DNA of 64,000 nucleotides from Rhizobium sp. BT04 (GTDB lineage: Bacteria > Pseudomonadota > Alphaproteobacteria > Rhizobiales > Rhizobiaceae): the NCBI RefSeq assembly GCF_030053135.1, contig NZ_CP125650.1, forward strand, positions 186,001 through 250,000, written 5' to 3'. Each line of letters begins with the position of its first letter. Within the stretch, counting starts at the first letter, position 1. The position numbers and the translations under genes are program-made. Under the pieces are notes generated by a model, which worked only from the letters and a program-made list of their open reading frames with translations, was not told the origin of the DNA and did not search any database. This document shows, one piece after another, positions 46,534-56,481 of this stretch.

Positions 46534-48168
46534 ATGAACGATGCGGCCGAACAGCTTCCTGACGATCTTGCCAGTGCGCTTGCACTGCTGGCGCAAGAGC
46601 GTGCCTGGCGTATGAAAGCCGAGGCGGAAGCCGCCAGTGCCAAGGCGCTCGTGTCACATTCAGAAGCGCTGATCGCGCGGTTGAAGCTGGAGATCGAGAA
46701 GGTTCGCCGTGAACTTTACGGCAGCCGGTCCGAGCGCAAGGCGCGACTTCTCGAGCAGATGGAGCTGCAACTCGAGGAACTCGAAGCCGACGCTGGTGAA
46801 GACGAACTGGCGGCGGAGATTGCTGCCAAGGCTTCTACAGTCCGGGCGTTCGAGCGAAAGCGTCCATCACGGAAGCCGTTTCCCGAACACCTGCCGCGCG
46901 AGCGCGTCGTCATCGCCGCCCCGACGAGTTGCCGCTGCTGCGGTTCCGCCAGGCTGTCGAAGCTCGGCGAGGACATCACCGAGACGCTGGAGGTGATCCC
47001 GCGCCAGTGGAAAGTCATCCAGACTGTGCGGGAGAAGTTCTCCTGCCGCGAATGCGAGAAGATCACTCAGCCGCCCGCACCTTTCCATGTGACGCCGCGC
47101 GGTTTTGCCGGGCCGAACCTGCTGGCGATGATCCTGTTTGAGAAGTTCGCCCAGCATCAACCGCTGAACCGCCAGAGCGAGCGCTATGGCCGAGAGGGGA
47201 TCGACCTCAGCTTATCGACACTGGCCGACCAGGTCGGTGCTTGCGCGGCGGCGCTGAAGCCCATTCATTCGTTGATCGAGGCGCATGTTCTGGCCGCCGA
47301 GCGGCTGCATGGCGACGACACCACCGTGCCGATCCTGGCGAAAGGCAAAACCGATACGGGGCGCATCTGGACATATGTCCGGGATGACCGACCGTTCAGC
47401 GGGCAGTCACCACCGGCAGCTCTTTACTATGCGTCGCGGGACCGGCGGCAGGAGCATCCCGAGCGCCACCTGAAGACCTTTACCGGCATTCTGCAAGCGG
47501 ATGCTTATGGCGGCTACAATCCCCTGTTCAAGGTTGACCGCGATCCCGATCCGCTGACGCAGGCACTGTGCTGGGCGCACTCACGCCGCAAGTTCTTTGT
47601 GCTCGCTGACATTGCCACGAATGCCAAACGCGGCAGCCGTGCCATGCCGATCTCGCCGCTGGCGCTGGAGGCTGTCAAACGGATCGATGCCCTGTTCGAC
47701 ATCGAGCGGGAGATCAACGGGCTTGCCGCCGACGAACGCCTGCAGCGCCGTCGCATCGACAGCCTCTCACTCGTCAAAGAACTCGAGGACTGGATGCGGA
47801 CCGAGCGGGCAAAGCTGTCGCGCAGTTCTCCTGTCGCCGAGGCTATCGATTACATGCTGAAGCGTTGGGACGGCTTCACGTCATTCCTGGAAGATGGGAG
47901 AATTTGCCTGACGAACAATGCAGCCGAGCGGGCGCTGCGAGGCTTTGCTCTCGGAAGGAAGTCATGGCTCTTCGCCGGATCGGATCGTGGTGCTGATCGC
48001 GCAGCCTTCATGGCGACGCTGATCATGAGCGCAAAGCTCAACGACATCGATCCGCAAGCCTGGCTTGCTGATGTCCTCGCCAACATCGCTGACACGCCGA
48101 CGAGCAAACTGGAACAATTGCTTCCGTGGAACTGGACGCCGACGGCGCTGGATGCTCAAGCGGCCTGA
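46534..48168 (+). CDS. tnpC: IS66 transposase TnpC
   Basis: The 544-residue product has an N-terminal coiled coil, zinc-binding cysteines (SCRCCGSARLS, SCRECEKITQPP) and the DDE core with RLHGDDTTVPIL, LQADAYGGYN and RICLTNNAAERALRG. It is complete. Confidence 0.95.
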   Translation: MNDAAEQLPDDLASALALLAQERAWRMKAEAEAASAKALVSHSEALIARLKLEIEKVRRELYGSRSERKARLLEQMELQLEELEADAGEDELAAEIAAKASTVRAFERKRPSRKPFPEHLPRERVVIAAPTSCRCCGSARLSKLGEDITETLEVIPRQWKVIQTVREKFSCRECEKITQPPAPFHVTPRGFAGPNLLAMILFEKFAQHQPLNRQSERYGREGIDLSLSTLADQVGACAAALKPIHSLIEAHVLAAERLHGDDTTVPILAKGKTDTGRIWTYVRDDRPFSGQSPPAALYYASRDRRQEHPERHLKTFTGILQADAYGGYNPLFKVDRDPDPLTQALCWAHSRRKFFVLADIATNAKRGSRAMPISPLALEAVKRIDALFDIEREINGLAADERLQRRRIDSLSLVKELEDWMRTERAKLSRSSPVAEAIDYMLKRWDGFTSFLEDGRICLTNNAAERALRGFALGRKSWLFAGSDRGADRAAFMATLIMSAKLNDIDPQAWLADVLANIADTPTSKLEQLLPWNWTPTALDAQAA

Positions 48169-48720
48169 CCTGCGTCCTTCACCGGATGCTTACAGCCGTA
48201 CCGCACACGGATCTCGCAGATCTCGCGAATACGACGTTCCAGACCGGCCTGATCAGCACGGCGAGAGGTATAGTGGTGAGTTGATCGATCGAAGTTCAAC
48301 GCTCCACAAGCACGTCGGATCGAGATCGCCCAATCGCAGCACATGCCTTTCACCATCTCCCGCTTCCGAGCAGGCCTTAGAGCTTTCGGCGGATGACATC
48401 CTGCAACATCTCGCGGTCCAGCGTCAGATCCGCGACGATCTTCTTCAGGCGCGAATTCTCGTCCTCGAGCTGTTTCAGCCTCTTCATCTCCGGTGGCAGC
48501 ATGCCCGCGTATTTTTTCTTCCAGTTGAAATAAGTCGCCTGGCTGATCCCCGCCTTCCTGCAGATTTCAGCAACCGACACGCCTTCATCACCTTGCTTCA
48601 GAATGAACGCCTTCTGAGCGTCCGAAAACTGCGACGCTTTCATCGTCTTCTGGTCCCTTTCCCAGCCAGGAAAATGCACCGGAAAACTCTAACCAAAACT
48701 GGTCCAGTTTGAAGGGTTCA

Positions 48721-50193
48721 GATCAAAGTGCACAAGATGGTGGCGAATGGGAACGTAGGGTCGTCGCCTCGATCGCCAAGAAATTGAAAAGGGGCCAGCG
48801 AGGAGCGCCTTTTGGCTCGCATCGCCGGGTCCGCGATCAAGGCCCTCGACGGAGCGGTGCCGAAATTGCCGAACAGGCGATACTTTCGGCTCTGGTCCGC
48901 AAATACAAGACTGGCGGTTCCTAAGCAGCGAGCCCAGGCGGTGCCACGTTCCTCCTACGGCATTTCATTATCCACGCATGTTGCCGAGGCTGCTGAGCCT
49001 GCTCGAATTCCGGAACAATGCAGCACATCGGGTCCGCCATCGCGGCGCTGGAATGGCTCAAGCGTCTGATCGACGAGGACGACAGACGGATCGACCCGTA
49101 TCGATCCGAGACCTGGCTGTAGGCCTGAAGGCCTAGCATCCTGCCGTATTTCACGTTTACCAGGGCGTGGCCTTGTCCCTATTGGCAGATGCTATGGCCG
49201 GATGTGTCAAGTAAAAGATCCACCGGATGCGAAAAGAAACACGAGACCTATTGGGCAATGCTTGGGCGGGTCCCGACGCTATGGCGATCTCAGACCTGCA
49301 CTTGTTCCGGCCCAGGCTGTGGCCGACAGCGATCGTCTCGCGGGGCCGTTGCGACAGGAGGATAGCTGGCAAATCTCAAGCTCACCTCGACATCCGGTTA
49401 CGCGAGCTTGGCCGCGCCAGCTCGGGCTGTTACGATTCCGGGCGGCTCGATTGCGAAGGCGACGTCCAGACGTGGATGCTGCGACTGGCTTCTGCGAAGC
49501 ATTCAGTCATCTGCGTACAGGAGCGCCCTGCGATGAACGTCATCCTCGCAGAAGAGACTAGCTTTGGCCTGCGCATGATGGCCGATGCCACAGACACCCA
49601 CACCTTGTGGGTGTTAATCCGTGTTCGACAGTGGCATGTCGAGAGCGAAGCCTACGACCGGGCGCTAGCCAGGGTGGTCGAGGCGCAGGCGGGGTTACCG
49701 ATCCATGGGCACTCCGGCTTCGAGCGACGGCCTATTATTTGCCGCCACAGCGCAAGGCGACGGCCCGCGGCACCAAGCGGCGCATCCGCGCCCACTATCG
49801 TGCGGAGGGCCACCAACAATTCACCAGGTTTCAGAGTGAATCAGCAGCAACAAAAATCGACGGCAAACTCGATGGGGGCTACGCGGATGGGGGCGCGCTT
49901 ACTGAGCGCCGAGTCTCAACTGTACCGTCGCCACCGAACTTTGGAGCTGTCGATCCTGTTCAGGACGTTCATTCAGAACCCTACTCGGTTTGTCGTGCTT
50001 GCGACAGCGTGATGTGCGGTTTGGCACGTCTCGGCGCTCTAGGGCAGCCATTGAATAACATACAGAACAGTTTTCTGATGCTTTTCGCTCCTTCTGCATT
50101 GGCACGAATCTTGAACCTTTTTGTTGCGCGCCGCTAGGAGCTCCCAACGGGGACCTTGGCATCTTCTCAATCCAGCTCTGAACGGAGACACCA
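48721..50193. other. Long stretch with no recognisable gene before the peptide gene
   Basis: About 1.5 kb with several overlapping frames, the longest 261 codons (49227-50012). Its product is rich in Arg, Ser and His with no motif and no clear ribosome site, and competing frames overlap it. It may be eroded sequence. The last 50 bases should hold the promoter of the peptide-export operon. Confidence 0.4.
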
Positions 50194-50319
50194 ATGATGA
50201 ACAACATGGCAGCCTATCGTGTAACCGAATTAACCCCTCAAGAAGCAGCTGAAACCTCCGGAGGTTGGTATTTTTGGGTTTACTTGTTTTTGCGACGTTA
50301 CGGACACTTGTTTGGTTGA
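50194..50319 (+). CDS. Small double-glycine-leader peptide precursor (bacteriocin/signal type)
   Basis: A 41-codon gene with ribosome site ACGGAGACA just before the ATG. The leader (residues 1-24) ends TELTPQEAAETSGG, a GG-type processing site with Leu at -12. The predicted mature peptide is WYFWVYLFLRRYGHLFG: 17 residues, very aromatic, with two central arginines and no cysteine. The next gene, 18 bases on, is an HlyD-type adaptor, followed by an ABC exporter with a C39 peptidase domain of the kind that cuts after GG. A second ATG directly follows the first. I know no named relative. It could be a microcin-like toxin or a secreted signal; no immunity gene is obvious. Confidence 0.8.
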   Translation: MMNNMAAYRVTELTPQEAAETSGGWYFWVYLFLRRYGHLFG

Positions 50320-50337
50320 TAAGCGAGCTGGCTCTCG

Positions 50338-51519
50338 ATGGCTCCTAGTGACTACAGACTAGCAGTTCCCCTTTCTGCTGAAACGGCCAGCTGCACCGCA
50401 GAAAGCATACTGGCGCGACGATCAGGACGATCCTTGAGCATTTATAGGGCGATCTTGCTCTTCGTCGCCGCGGCATTTGGCTCACTGCCACTCGTTACCA
50501 TCCCGGTCTCCATGCAGAGTGTCGGTACTATTCGCCCGATCGTGGAGAAGACGCCCCTGATAGCGCCCGTCTCCGGACGCATCTCCCGTGTCCTTGCCTT
50601 TGAGAACGATGTCGTTGCTAAGGGGAAGGAAATAATCGCCTTTGACGATCATGTAATCGAGGAAAAGCTCAGCGGGGTTTTAGCCGACATTCATGCCAAG
50701 AGCGATCTTGCCCATGACTTCCAAACGCTGATTTCTTCCGGCGCAAGGCTCAGCGTCTCGCCCCCCCTCCAAACCGAATCCGCGACGGCTGAAAGGGTGC
50801 ATTTTCTCAACTTGCTGCGCGAGAACCAAAATGCGCGCAGTAACGCCGCGGCGGAACTCGACCGCGCAAAGCGACTTGTCTCGGCTGCTGCGGCGCCCGC
50901 GAAGACCGTTGACGAGAAGGCTTTCGCTCTCCAAAATATCGAGGTCCAAGGCGAGATCCTCGTGCGACGCAAAACCGCTGATTGGAACCAGAAGCTCCTT
51001 GATGCTAACCTGCGCTTAAAGGAACTCACGGCCACCTTGCATCAGCTCGAGCACGAACGGGACCTGCACCGCATCCGCGCCCCAGTATCGGGTGCTCTCG
51101 AGCAGTTCTCCGGCCTCGCGCACGGAAGCTACGTGCAGAGCGGGCAAACCGTTGGTTGGATCTCGCCGAACGACGATCTGGTGGCGGAAATCTACGTCTC
51201 CCCCAACGACATTGGCTTTGTGCAGCCTGGTCAGCCGGTGCGGCTCCAAGTGGATGCCTTTAACTACAACCAATGGGGTGTCATCAAAGCAAGGGTGGTC
51301 GAGGTGGCGCAGGACTTCACTCTGCATGACGGGAACCCGGTCTTCAAGGTCCAGTGCGCGCTCTCTCGCAGCGAACTCGCGCTGAAAAGCGGGGCCATCG
51401 GCCACCTGAAGAAAGGCATGACCGTGCGGGCTCGCTTTCTGTTGGCCAATCGCACTCTCCTGCAACTGCTCTACGACGAGGCAGACGATTGGCTCAACCC
51501 GATGCTGGCGGGGCGCTAA
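50338..51519 (+). CDS. HlyD-family membrane fusion protein of the peptide exporter
   Basis: The 393-residue product has one N-terminal membrane span (YRAILLFVAAAFGSLPLVTI). A lipoyl/barrel-sandwich segment (EKTPLIAPVSGRISRVLAFE) and a long coiled-coil hairpin (about residues 110-230) follow, then RIRAPVSGALEQFSGLAHGS, the second half of the sandwich. It bridges the inner-membrane ABC protein to the outer membrane in type I export. It lies between the peptide gene and the ABC gene. A TolC-type outer membrane protein is not encoded here. Confidence 0.9.
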   Translation: MAPSDYRLAVPLSAETASCTAESILARRSGRSLSIYRAILLFVAAAFGSLPLVTIPVSMQSVGTIRPIVEKTPLIAPVSGRISRVLAFENDVVAKGKEIIAFDDHVIEEKLSGVLADIHAKSDLAHDFQTLISSGARLSVSPPLQTESATAERVHFLNLLRENQNARSNAAAELDRAKRLVSAAAAPAKTVDEKAFALQNIEVQGEILVRRKTADWNQKLLDANLRLKELTATLHQLEHERDLHRIRAPVSGALEQFSGLAHGSYVQSGQTVGWISPNDDLVAEIYVSPNDIGFVQPGQPVRLQVDAFNYNQWGVIKARVVEVAQDFTLHDGNPVFKVQCALSRSELALKSGAIGHLKKGMTVRARFLLANRTLLQLLYDEADDWLNPMLAGR

Positions 51520-51546
51520 TATTGTCCCAACAGCCAGCGAGCCTCC

Positions 51547-53694
51547 ATGTCGAGTAAGGCCATTAAGTTCAAACAGCGTGACATCACGGATTGCGGCGCC
51601 GCCAGCCTCGCATCTGTCGCAGCCTTCTATGGCTACAAGTTGCCATTGGCGCGCATCCGCCAGTATGCGTCGACCGACCGCTCCGGTACGAGTGTGCTGG
51701 GGCTCACGGAAGCGGCGCAGAAGCTGGGCTTCATCGCGAAAGGCGTCAAAGGTGGCTTCGACAGCCTGTACAAGATCCCCAAGCCCGCTATCGCGCACGT
51801 CGTCAAGGAGGACCTGCACCATTTCGTAGTGGTCCATGCGATCGACGCCAAGTGGGTCATCGTCATGGACCCGGCCTTGGGCGAAATCTGCAAAGTGCCG
51901 CATCAGGAATTCATGGAGCAATGGACCGGCGTTCTGGTTTTGCTGGTTCCGGCAGACACATTCAATCGTCGAGACGAGACCACGTCGCCCCTCGCCCGAT
52001 TCGCCCGCCTACTCGCGCCACACCGCACGGTGATGGCGCAGGCTCTCGTCGGCGCTCTTGTGACGACCGTCCTCAGTCTCTCGACGGCGATCTACGTTCA
52101 GAAGATCGTTGATCACGTGATCCCAGCGGGAAACCGCAACCTGCTCAACTTGATGAGCATCGCAATGCTGCTGATCCTAGCGATACAGATCCTGATCAAC
52201 CTCCTAAGAGGCCGACTCGTCCTGCAGACGGGGCAGAAGATCGACGTATGCTTGATCCTCGGCTATTACAATCACATCCTGGCCCTGCCCCAGAAGTTCT
52301 TCGATAGCATGCGCATGGGAGAAATCGTGTCGCGCATGAACGACGCTGTGAAAATCAGGAGCTTCCTGAACGACGTTTCGATAAACATGTTTGTTGACAT
52401 TTTAATGATACTGTTCTCGTTCGGAATGATGTTCATCTATTCCTGGAATATTGCTTTGATCGTGGCGCTCGCCATTCCAATGTACATCCTGGTATATTGG
52501 GCCATCAATCGGATGAATCGAAATCTCCAACGAGTCATCATGGAAAATGACGCCAAACTCGAGGCGCAACTGGTAGAATCACTCGGAGCTGTCTCCACCA
52601 TTAAGACTTCCGGCGTCGAGAGCTTCGCAAACTTCAAAATGGAGACCCGCTTCGTAAAGATGCTGCATTCCGTCTACAGCTCCGGGCTGATCTCAATCTG
52701 CGGCGACAACGCCTCGACGTTGCTGTCGGTCCTGTTCACCATCGTGCTGATGTGGTTTGGAACCACGCTTGCGCTCGAACAGGCCGTCACGCCCGGCGAA
52801 TTGCTGTCCTGCTATACGTTGCTTGGCTATATCACCCGGCCGGTCGCCCGCCTGATCCAGACCAACCGGATCGTTCAAGACGCGTTTATCGCGGCGGATA
52901 GACTTTTCGAGATCTTTGAACTGGAGTCGGCAAGCAGCAGCGGCATCGATGCTACGAAGACCGATCTCGGAGATATTCGCCTGGAGAACGTCACATTCCG
53001 CTATGGCGCGCAGGCGGAGGTTTTCAGCGATCTAAGCGTCTCCTTTCGCCAAGGAGAGTTGACGGCCGTCGTGGGTGAGAGCGGCTCGGGCAAAAGCACC
53101 CTTGCGGCTCTGCTGCAGAATGTCTACCAGCTTGAGGATGGATGCATTCGGATCGGCCAATATGCCCTCCAGGATTTCTCGAGCGCATCACTGCACAAGG
53201 TCATGGCTGCAGTACCGCAATCGATAGACGTCTTCTCCGGTTCCGTGATCGAGAACATCGCCCTGGGCGAGTTCGAACCGGAGTTCGATAAGATCGTACG
53301 CATCTGTGATCGAATAGGACTGCGGGAGTGCATCGAGCGCTGGCCCGGGCGGTTCCAGGCCCATCTGGGCGAGAACGGGGTTCGCCTCTCCGGAGGTGAG
53401 AAGCAGCGCCTCGCATTGGCTCGGGCCCTGTACCGGGATCCCGACGTTCTAATCCTTGACGAAGCGACCTCCTCTCTGGACTCGGCAGCCGAAGAATTTG
53501 TGCTGCGGGTTGTTGAGGATCTGTCTCGCGCTGGGAAGACCATCATAGTCATCACTCATCGGTTGAGCACCGTTCGTGGGGCGGACAATATTGTGGTCCT
53601 GGACAAGGGGCGGGTCATTGAGGAGGGAAAGCACGCTGACCTAGTGAGAACTGATGGCCCTTACGCTCGATTATGGCGGGCGCCAAGGTCGTGA
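51547..53694 (+). CDS. Peptidase-containing ABC exporter (C39 domain, PCAT type)
   Basis: The 715-residue product has three parts. An N-terminal C39 peptidase domain (about 1-135) carries the catalytic Cys in QRDITDCGAASLASVAAFYG and the His and Asp in HHFVVVHAIDAKWVIVMDPA. A six-helix membrane domain spans about 155-440. The ATPase domain has Walker A VGESGSGKST, signature RLSGGEKQRLALARAL, Walker B VLILDEATSSLD and switch ITHRLSTVRG. All catalytic residues are present, so it should both cut the GG leader and export the peptide. It is the last gene of the operon; a truncated IS3 element starts about 110 bases after it. Confidence 0.95.
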   Translation: MSSKAIKFKQRDITDCGAASLASVAAFYGYKLPLARIRQYASTDRSGTSVLGLTEAAQKLGFIAKGVKGGFDSLYKIPKPAIAHVVKEDLHHFVVVHAIDAKWVIVMDPALGEICKVPHQEFMEQWTGVLVLLVPADTFNRRDETTSPLARFARLLAPHRTVMAQALVGALVTTVLSLSTAIYVQKIVDHVIPAGNRNLLNLMSIAMLLILAIQILINLLRGRLVLQTGQKIDVCLILGYYNHILALPQKFFDSMRMGEIVSRMNDAVKIRSFLNDVSINMFVDILMILFSFGMMFIYSWNIALIVALAIPMYILVYWAINRMNRNLQRVIMENDAKLEAQLVESLGAVSTIKTSGVESFANFKMETRFVKMLHSVYSSGLISICGDNASTLLSVLFTIVLMWFGTTLALEQAVTPGELLSCYTLLGYITRPVARLIQTNRIVQDAFIAADRLFEIFELESASSSGIDATKTDLGDIRLENVTFRYGAQAEVFSDLSVSFRQGELTAVVGESGSGKSTLAALLQNVYQLEDGCIRIGQYALQDFSSASLHKVMAAVPQSIDVFSGSVIENIALGEFEPEFDKIVRICDRIGLRECIERWPGRFQAHLGENGVRLSGGEKQRLALARALYRDPDVLILDEATSSLDSAAEEFVLRVVEDLSRAGKTIIVITHRLSTVRGADNIVVLDKGRVIEEGKHADLVRTDGPYARLWRAPRS

Positions 53695-54224
53695 TCCGTG
53701 TAGGCCCTGTCGGCTCGAGGATTGAAAACGGTTGTGAACGTCACGGTTAAGCAGCATGGCAACATTGTCGGCTGTGAACTTGAAGCGGCGGTGATCGGAA
53801 CGTGGGCGATGGACTTCGTTCACGACCAACTCGCAACGGGTAAGAAACTGCGCGTGCTGACGGTGGTCGACACCTTCTCGCGCTACGTGCCGGTGCTTGA
53901 TCCACGTCATAGCTATAGAGGCGAAGACGTTGTGCAAACCCTTGAACGGGTGTGCCAAAAAGCCGGCTATCCGAAAACGATCCGTGTCGACCAAGGGACC
54001 GAGTTCGTGTCGCGCGACTTGGACCTGCGGGCCTATTCCAAGGGTGTGACGTTGGACTTCTCACGCCCCGGCAAGCCGACTGATAATGCTTTCATCGAAG
54101 CGTTCAATGGCCGCTTCCGTGCAGAATGCCTGAACCAGCATTGGTTCCTGACCCTTGCGGATGCCCGCGAAAAGATGGAGGATTGGCGTAGATACTACAA
54201 TCCTGTTTCATAACTCCCATCTTC

Positions 54225-56288
54225 CTATGTCATCGAAAGGAATAGATTTTCCTGATCTGGAGGCGATCCCGCGGGGTGGCGAGGGTTCTTCCGTACACGA
54301 TCGAGAATCTGACGTGCTTGCGGGGTCGCGAGTTTGGAACGGCTGAAGATCCATGGGCCATCGGGTAGCGGATGAGCCCCCTTAATATCGCCAGCCTCGG
54401 CCGCCAGACGCAGCGTCTTTGGCGATATCCCGAGTAACTTCGCCGCACCGCCCAGATTAAGCCATGGCTCAACCCCGTCGATCTGCGGACGGAAGACCGG
54501 AATCTTGCGATATGACCTCAGCGCGGTGACCCGCTCCCGTGTCCAGCGATTGCCATTGCCGGTCGTCAGTCCGTTGCGATTGAGGACACCGGCAATCACA
54601 TCATCATTGGCGATCAAGACGAGCTGTTTCACAGCGTCGACAATGTCGTCAGGGGTCGCATTTCTTTGGCCACGGTGTCGCTTCGGCAGGCGCAGTTCGG
54701 TGTGGACGCCTCCAACCCAATGAATGACGAGGACGATCTCAGAGGTTCCATCATCGAGATCGGCGACCACTTCATTGATGAGCGTGCGCACGATGCGCTT
54801 CTTCAGCCTTGCATCGGTTGTCGGCGCCGTCCAGACGGCGCGAAGGTTTCCCGCAAGTGCGGTTACCTGTGATGCGGACATGGGGAACGGATGCGGCGTA
54901 ACTGTCCGATGTTTGGCAATCTTGGCCTCGATCTCACCGACGCCAGTCAGCGCCTTGTTCCAGCGTGCTTCCAGCTCCGACGTCACCAGCCTATTCTCCG
55001 GATCAGCCGCGTCATATTGCCGGAATGCCCGGTCGGCTACATAGCGTGCTGCCTCGAGGTCGCGCATCAGGGCATCCTGAACCTGATCGCGTTGGTTGGC
55101 CATATTGCGTTCCGCCTCGACGGCGGCGGCAATGGCTCCTGGCTCGACCACGCCGAGAAGTGCCTCTTCGATCGCGTCATCGACCCGCAGACCGCCGAAG
55201 GCGATGCAACGTGGTTCGCCGTTGTCGAGCAACCCTCGCCAACAGGAATAGCGCGGGATGTTATGGTTGGCTCCTGTGTAACGAACCGTCAGCTTCCGGC
55301 CGCACCTTTTGCAGCGGAACAGGCCGGCAAGCAGAGCGCCGCCATGCTTCGGCGCTCCATGATGGCGACTGGCCGGTACATTGTCGCTGACCATCTTGCG
55401 GATCTCCTCCGCCCGTTCCCAACTGATGTAACCTTCGTGCGCATCCGGGATCAGCGCCAGCCATTCATCACGCGCCTTGCGGCGAATTCCAGATCGGCCA
55501 TCGTATCCTGGTACGGAACGACTCTTACCATAAGCATAAGCGCCGCCGTAGATCGGGTTCGCAATCATCCGGTGGATGGTGGCATAATTTGGCCTGCGCC
55601 AGATGACGTCACCGTTGGCGCACCTGACGGGCAGGTCCAATCCCTGCTCAAGGAACCATAGCAAGGCCTGCCGGGCACTCCCGAGTTCGGTGACCTTGTC
55701 GAAGACGAGTGCGATGGCTTCCTGGATGCGCCGATTGGGATCCTTCTCGATCCTGTCACCGGCCTTTACGAAGCCGGCCGGAACAGTGACGACGAGTTCA
55801 CCGCGGCGAGCCTTCTCATAGCGGGCGGAAAGGGAACGCTGACGCAAGAGATCGAGTTCATACTCGTTGAGGCTGCCCTTCAAACCCAAGAGCAGGCGGT
55901 CGTTGCCCTGGCGGGGCGCATAAACTGCTTCCTGGTCGACCAGGACGGTATCAACAACGCGGCACATCTCGATGAGTTGCTGCCAATCGCGGCTGTTCCG
56001 GGCGAAGCGCGATACCTCACGCGCGGCCACGGCGCCTACCTTGCCAAGGCAGACTTCCGCCACCATCCGATCAAATCCAGCGCGGGTCACGCCGCCGGCG
56101 GCCGAACGACCAAGGTCGTCATCCACCGTCTCTATATGTGACCATCCAAGCGCTGCCAGACGGTCGCGCATGGCGTACTGGAGGGCGCTGCTCTCTCGAT
56201 TGTGCAGAACCTGGTGAGCCGAGGACTGCCGAACATAGAGGATGGCCTTCCGCTCCAGATGATGCGGCGCGATCTTCTCATGCATCAT
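54225..56288 (-). CDS. Large serine recombinase
   Basis: The 687-residue product has an N-terminal resolvase catalytic domain with the nucleophile Ser in ILYVRQSSAHQV, then GRSAAGGVTRAGFDRMVAEV and REVSRFARNSRDWQQLI. A recombinase domain (NPIYGGAYAYGKSRS) and a zinc ribbon (LFRCKRCGRKLTVRYTG with YSCWRG) follow. The C-terminal part includes a helix-turn-helix-like stretch (LGGAAKLLGISPKTLRLAAE). The start at 56288 has AGGAGG upstream and overlaps the small gene before it. Confidence 0.92.
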   Translation of the reverse strand: MMHEKIAPHHLERKAILYVRQSSAHQVLHNRESSALQYAMRDRLAALGWSHIETVDDDLGRSAAGGVTRAGFDRMVAEVCLGKVGAVAAREVSRFARNSRDWQQLIEMCRVVDTVLVDQEAVYAPRQGNDRLLLGLKGSLNEYELDLLRQRSLSARYEKARRGELVVTVPAGFVKAGDRIEKDPNRRIQEAIALVFDKVTELGSARQALLWFLEQGLDLPVRCANGDVIWRRPNYATIHRMIANPIYGGAYAYGKSRSVPGYDGRSGIRRKARDEWLALIPDAHEGYISWERAEEIRKMVSDNVPASRHHGAPKHGGALLAGLFRCKRCGRKLTVRYTGANHNIPRYSCWRGLLDNGEPRCIAFGGLRVDDAIEEALLGVVEPGAIAAAVEAERNMANQRDQVQDALMRDLEAARYVADRAFRQYDAADPENRLVTSELEARWNKALTGVGEIEAKIAKHRTVTPHPFPMSASQVTALAGNLRAVWTAPTTDARLKKRIVRTLINEVVADLDDGTSEIVLVIHWVGGVHTELRLPKRHRGQRNATPDDIVDAVKQLVLIANDDVIAGVLNRNGLTTGNGNRWTRERVTALRSYRKIPVFRPQIDGVEPWLNLGGAAKLLGISPKTLRLAAEAGDIKGAHPLPDGPWIFSRSKLATPQARQILDRVRKNPRHPAGSPPDQENLFLSMT

Positions 56289-56481
56289 GACCGGCCTCCT
56301 TCTGTTGGCAGGCATGTCCGCACTTTGCGTGATCGACGAACAGCCGCACGATGAGCACCGTCAACGCTTGGCGGGTCTCCTCCGGCAACTCCGACCATTG
56401 CGGCGTCCCTGCCGTCTTCCCCCGCTGCGGGGCCGAGAACAGATCGAACTGGCATGTCATGGGCTGGCGAGGCATGAACAT
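56278..56481 (-). CDS. Small protein upstream of and overlapping the serine recombinase gene
   Basis: The 67-residue product includes TPQWSELPEETRQALTVLIV and RLFVDHAKCGHACQQKEAG. Its stop overlaps the recombinase start (ATGATGCATGA arrangement), so they are translated together. Function unknown; it may be an accessory or directionality factor. Confidence 0.6.
   Translation of the reverse strand: MFMPRQPMTCQFDLFSAPQRGKTAGTPQWSELPEETRQALTVLIVRLFVDHAKCGHACQQKEAGHDA

Larger units (their letters stand above)
45656..48193 (+). mobile_element. IS66-family insertion sequence
   Basis: The terminal repeats are GTAAGCGCCCGGTGAGG and, inverted, GTAAGCATCCGGTGAAGG. The target duplication AGCCGTAC lies at 45648-45655 and 48194-48201, the 8 bp typical of IS66. 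The three genes tnpA, tnpB and tnpC are all open, so it may still be active. Confidence 0.95.
44943..48720 (-). mobile_element. IS3-family element, copy 2, split by an IS66 insertion
   Basis: Its ends (TGAACCGCTCCC... and ...GAAGGGTTCA) and both frames match copy 1 almost exactly. OrfA is intact at 48377-48679. OrfB is broken: its C-terminal part is at 44995-45655 and its start is at 48194-48356, with the IS66 element between. Same orientation as copy 1, so the two are direct repeats about 13 kb apart. Confidence 0.9.

Noticed and set aside
49227..50012. 261-codon forward frame before the peptide gene
   Set aside because: No motif, atypical composition, no ribosome site and competing overlapping frames; kept as unannotated sequence.
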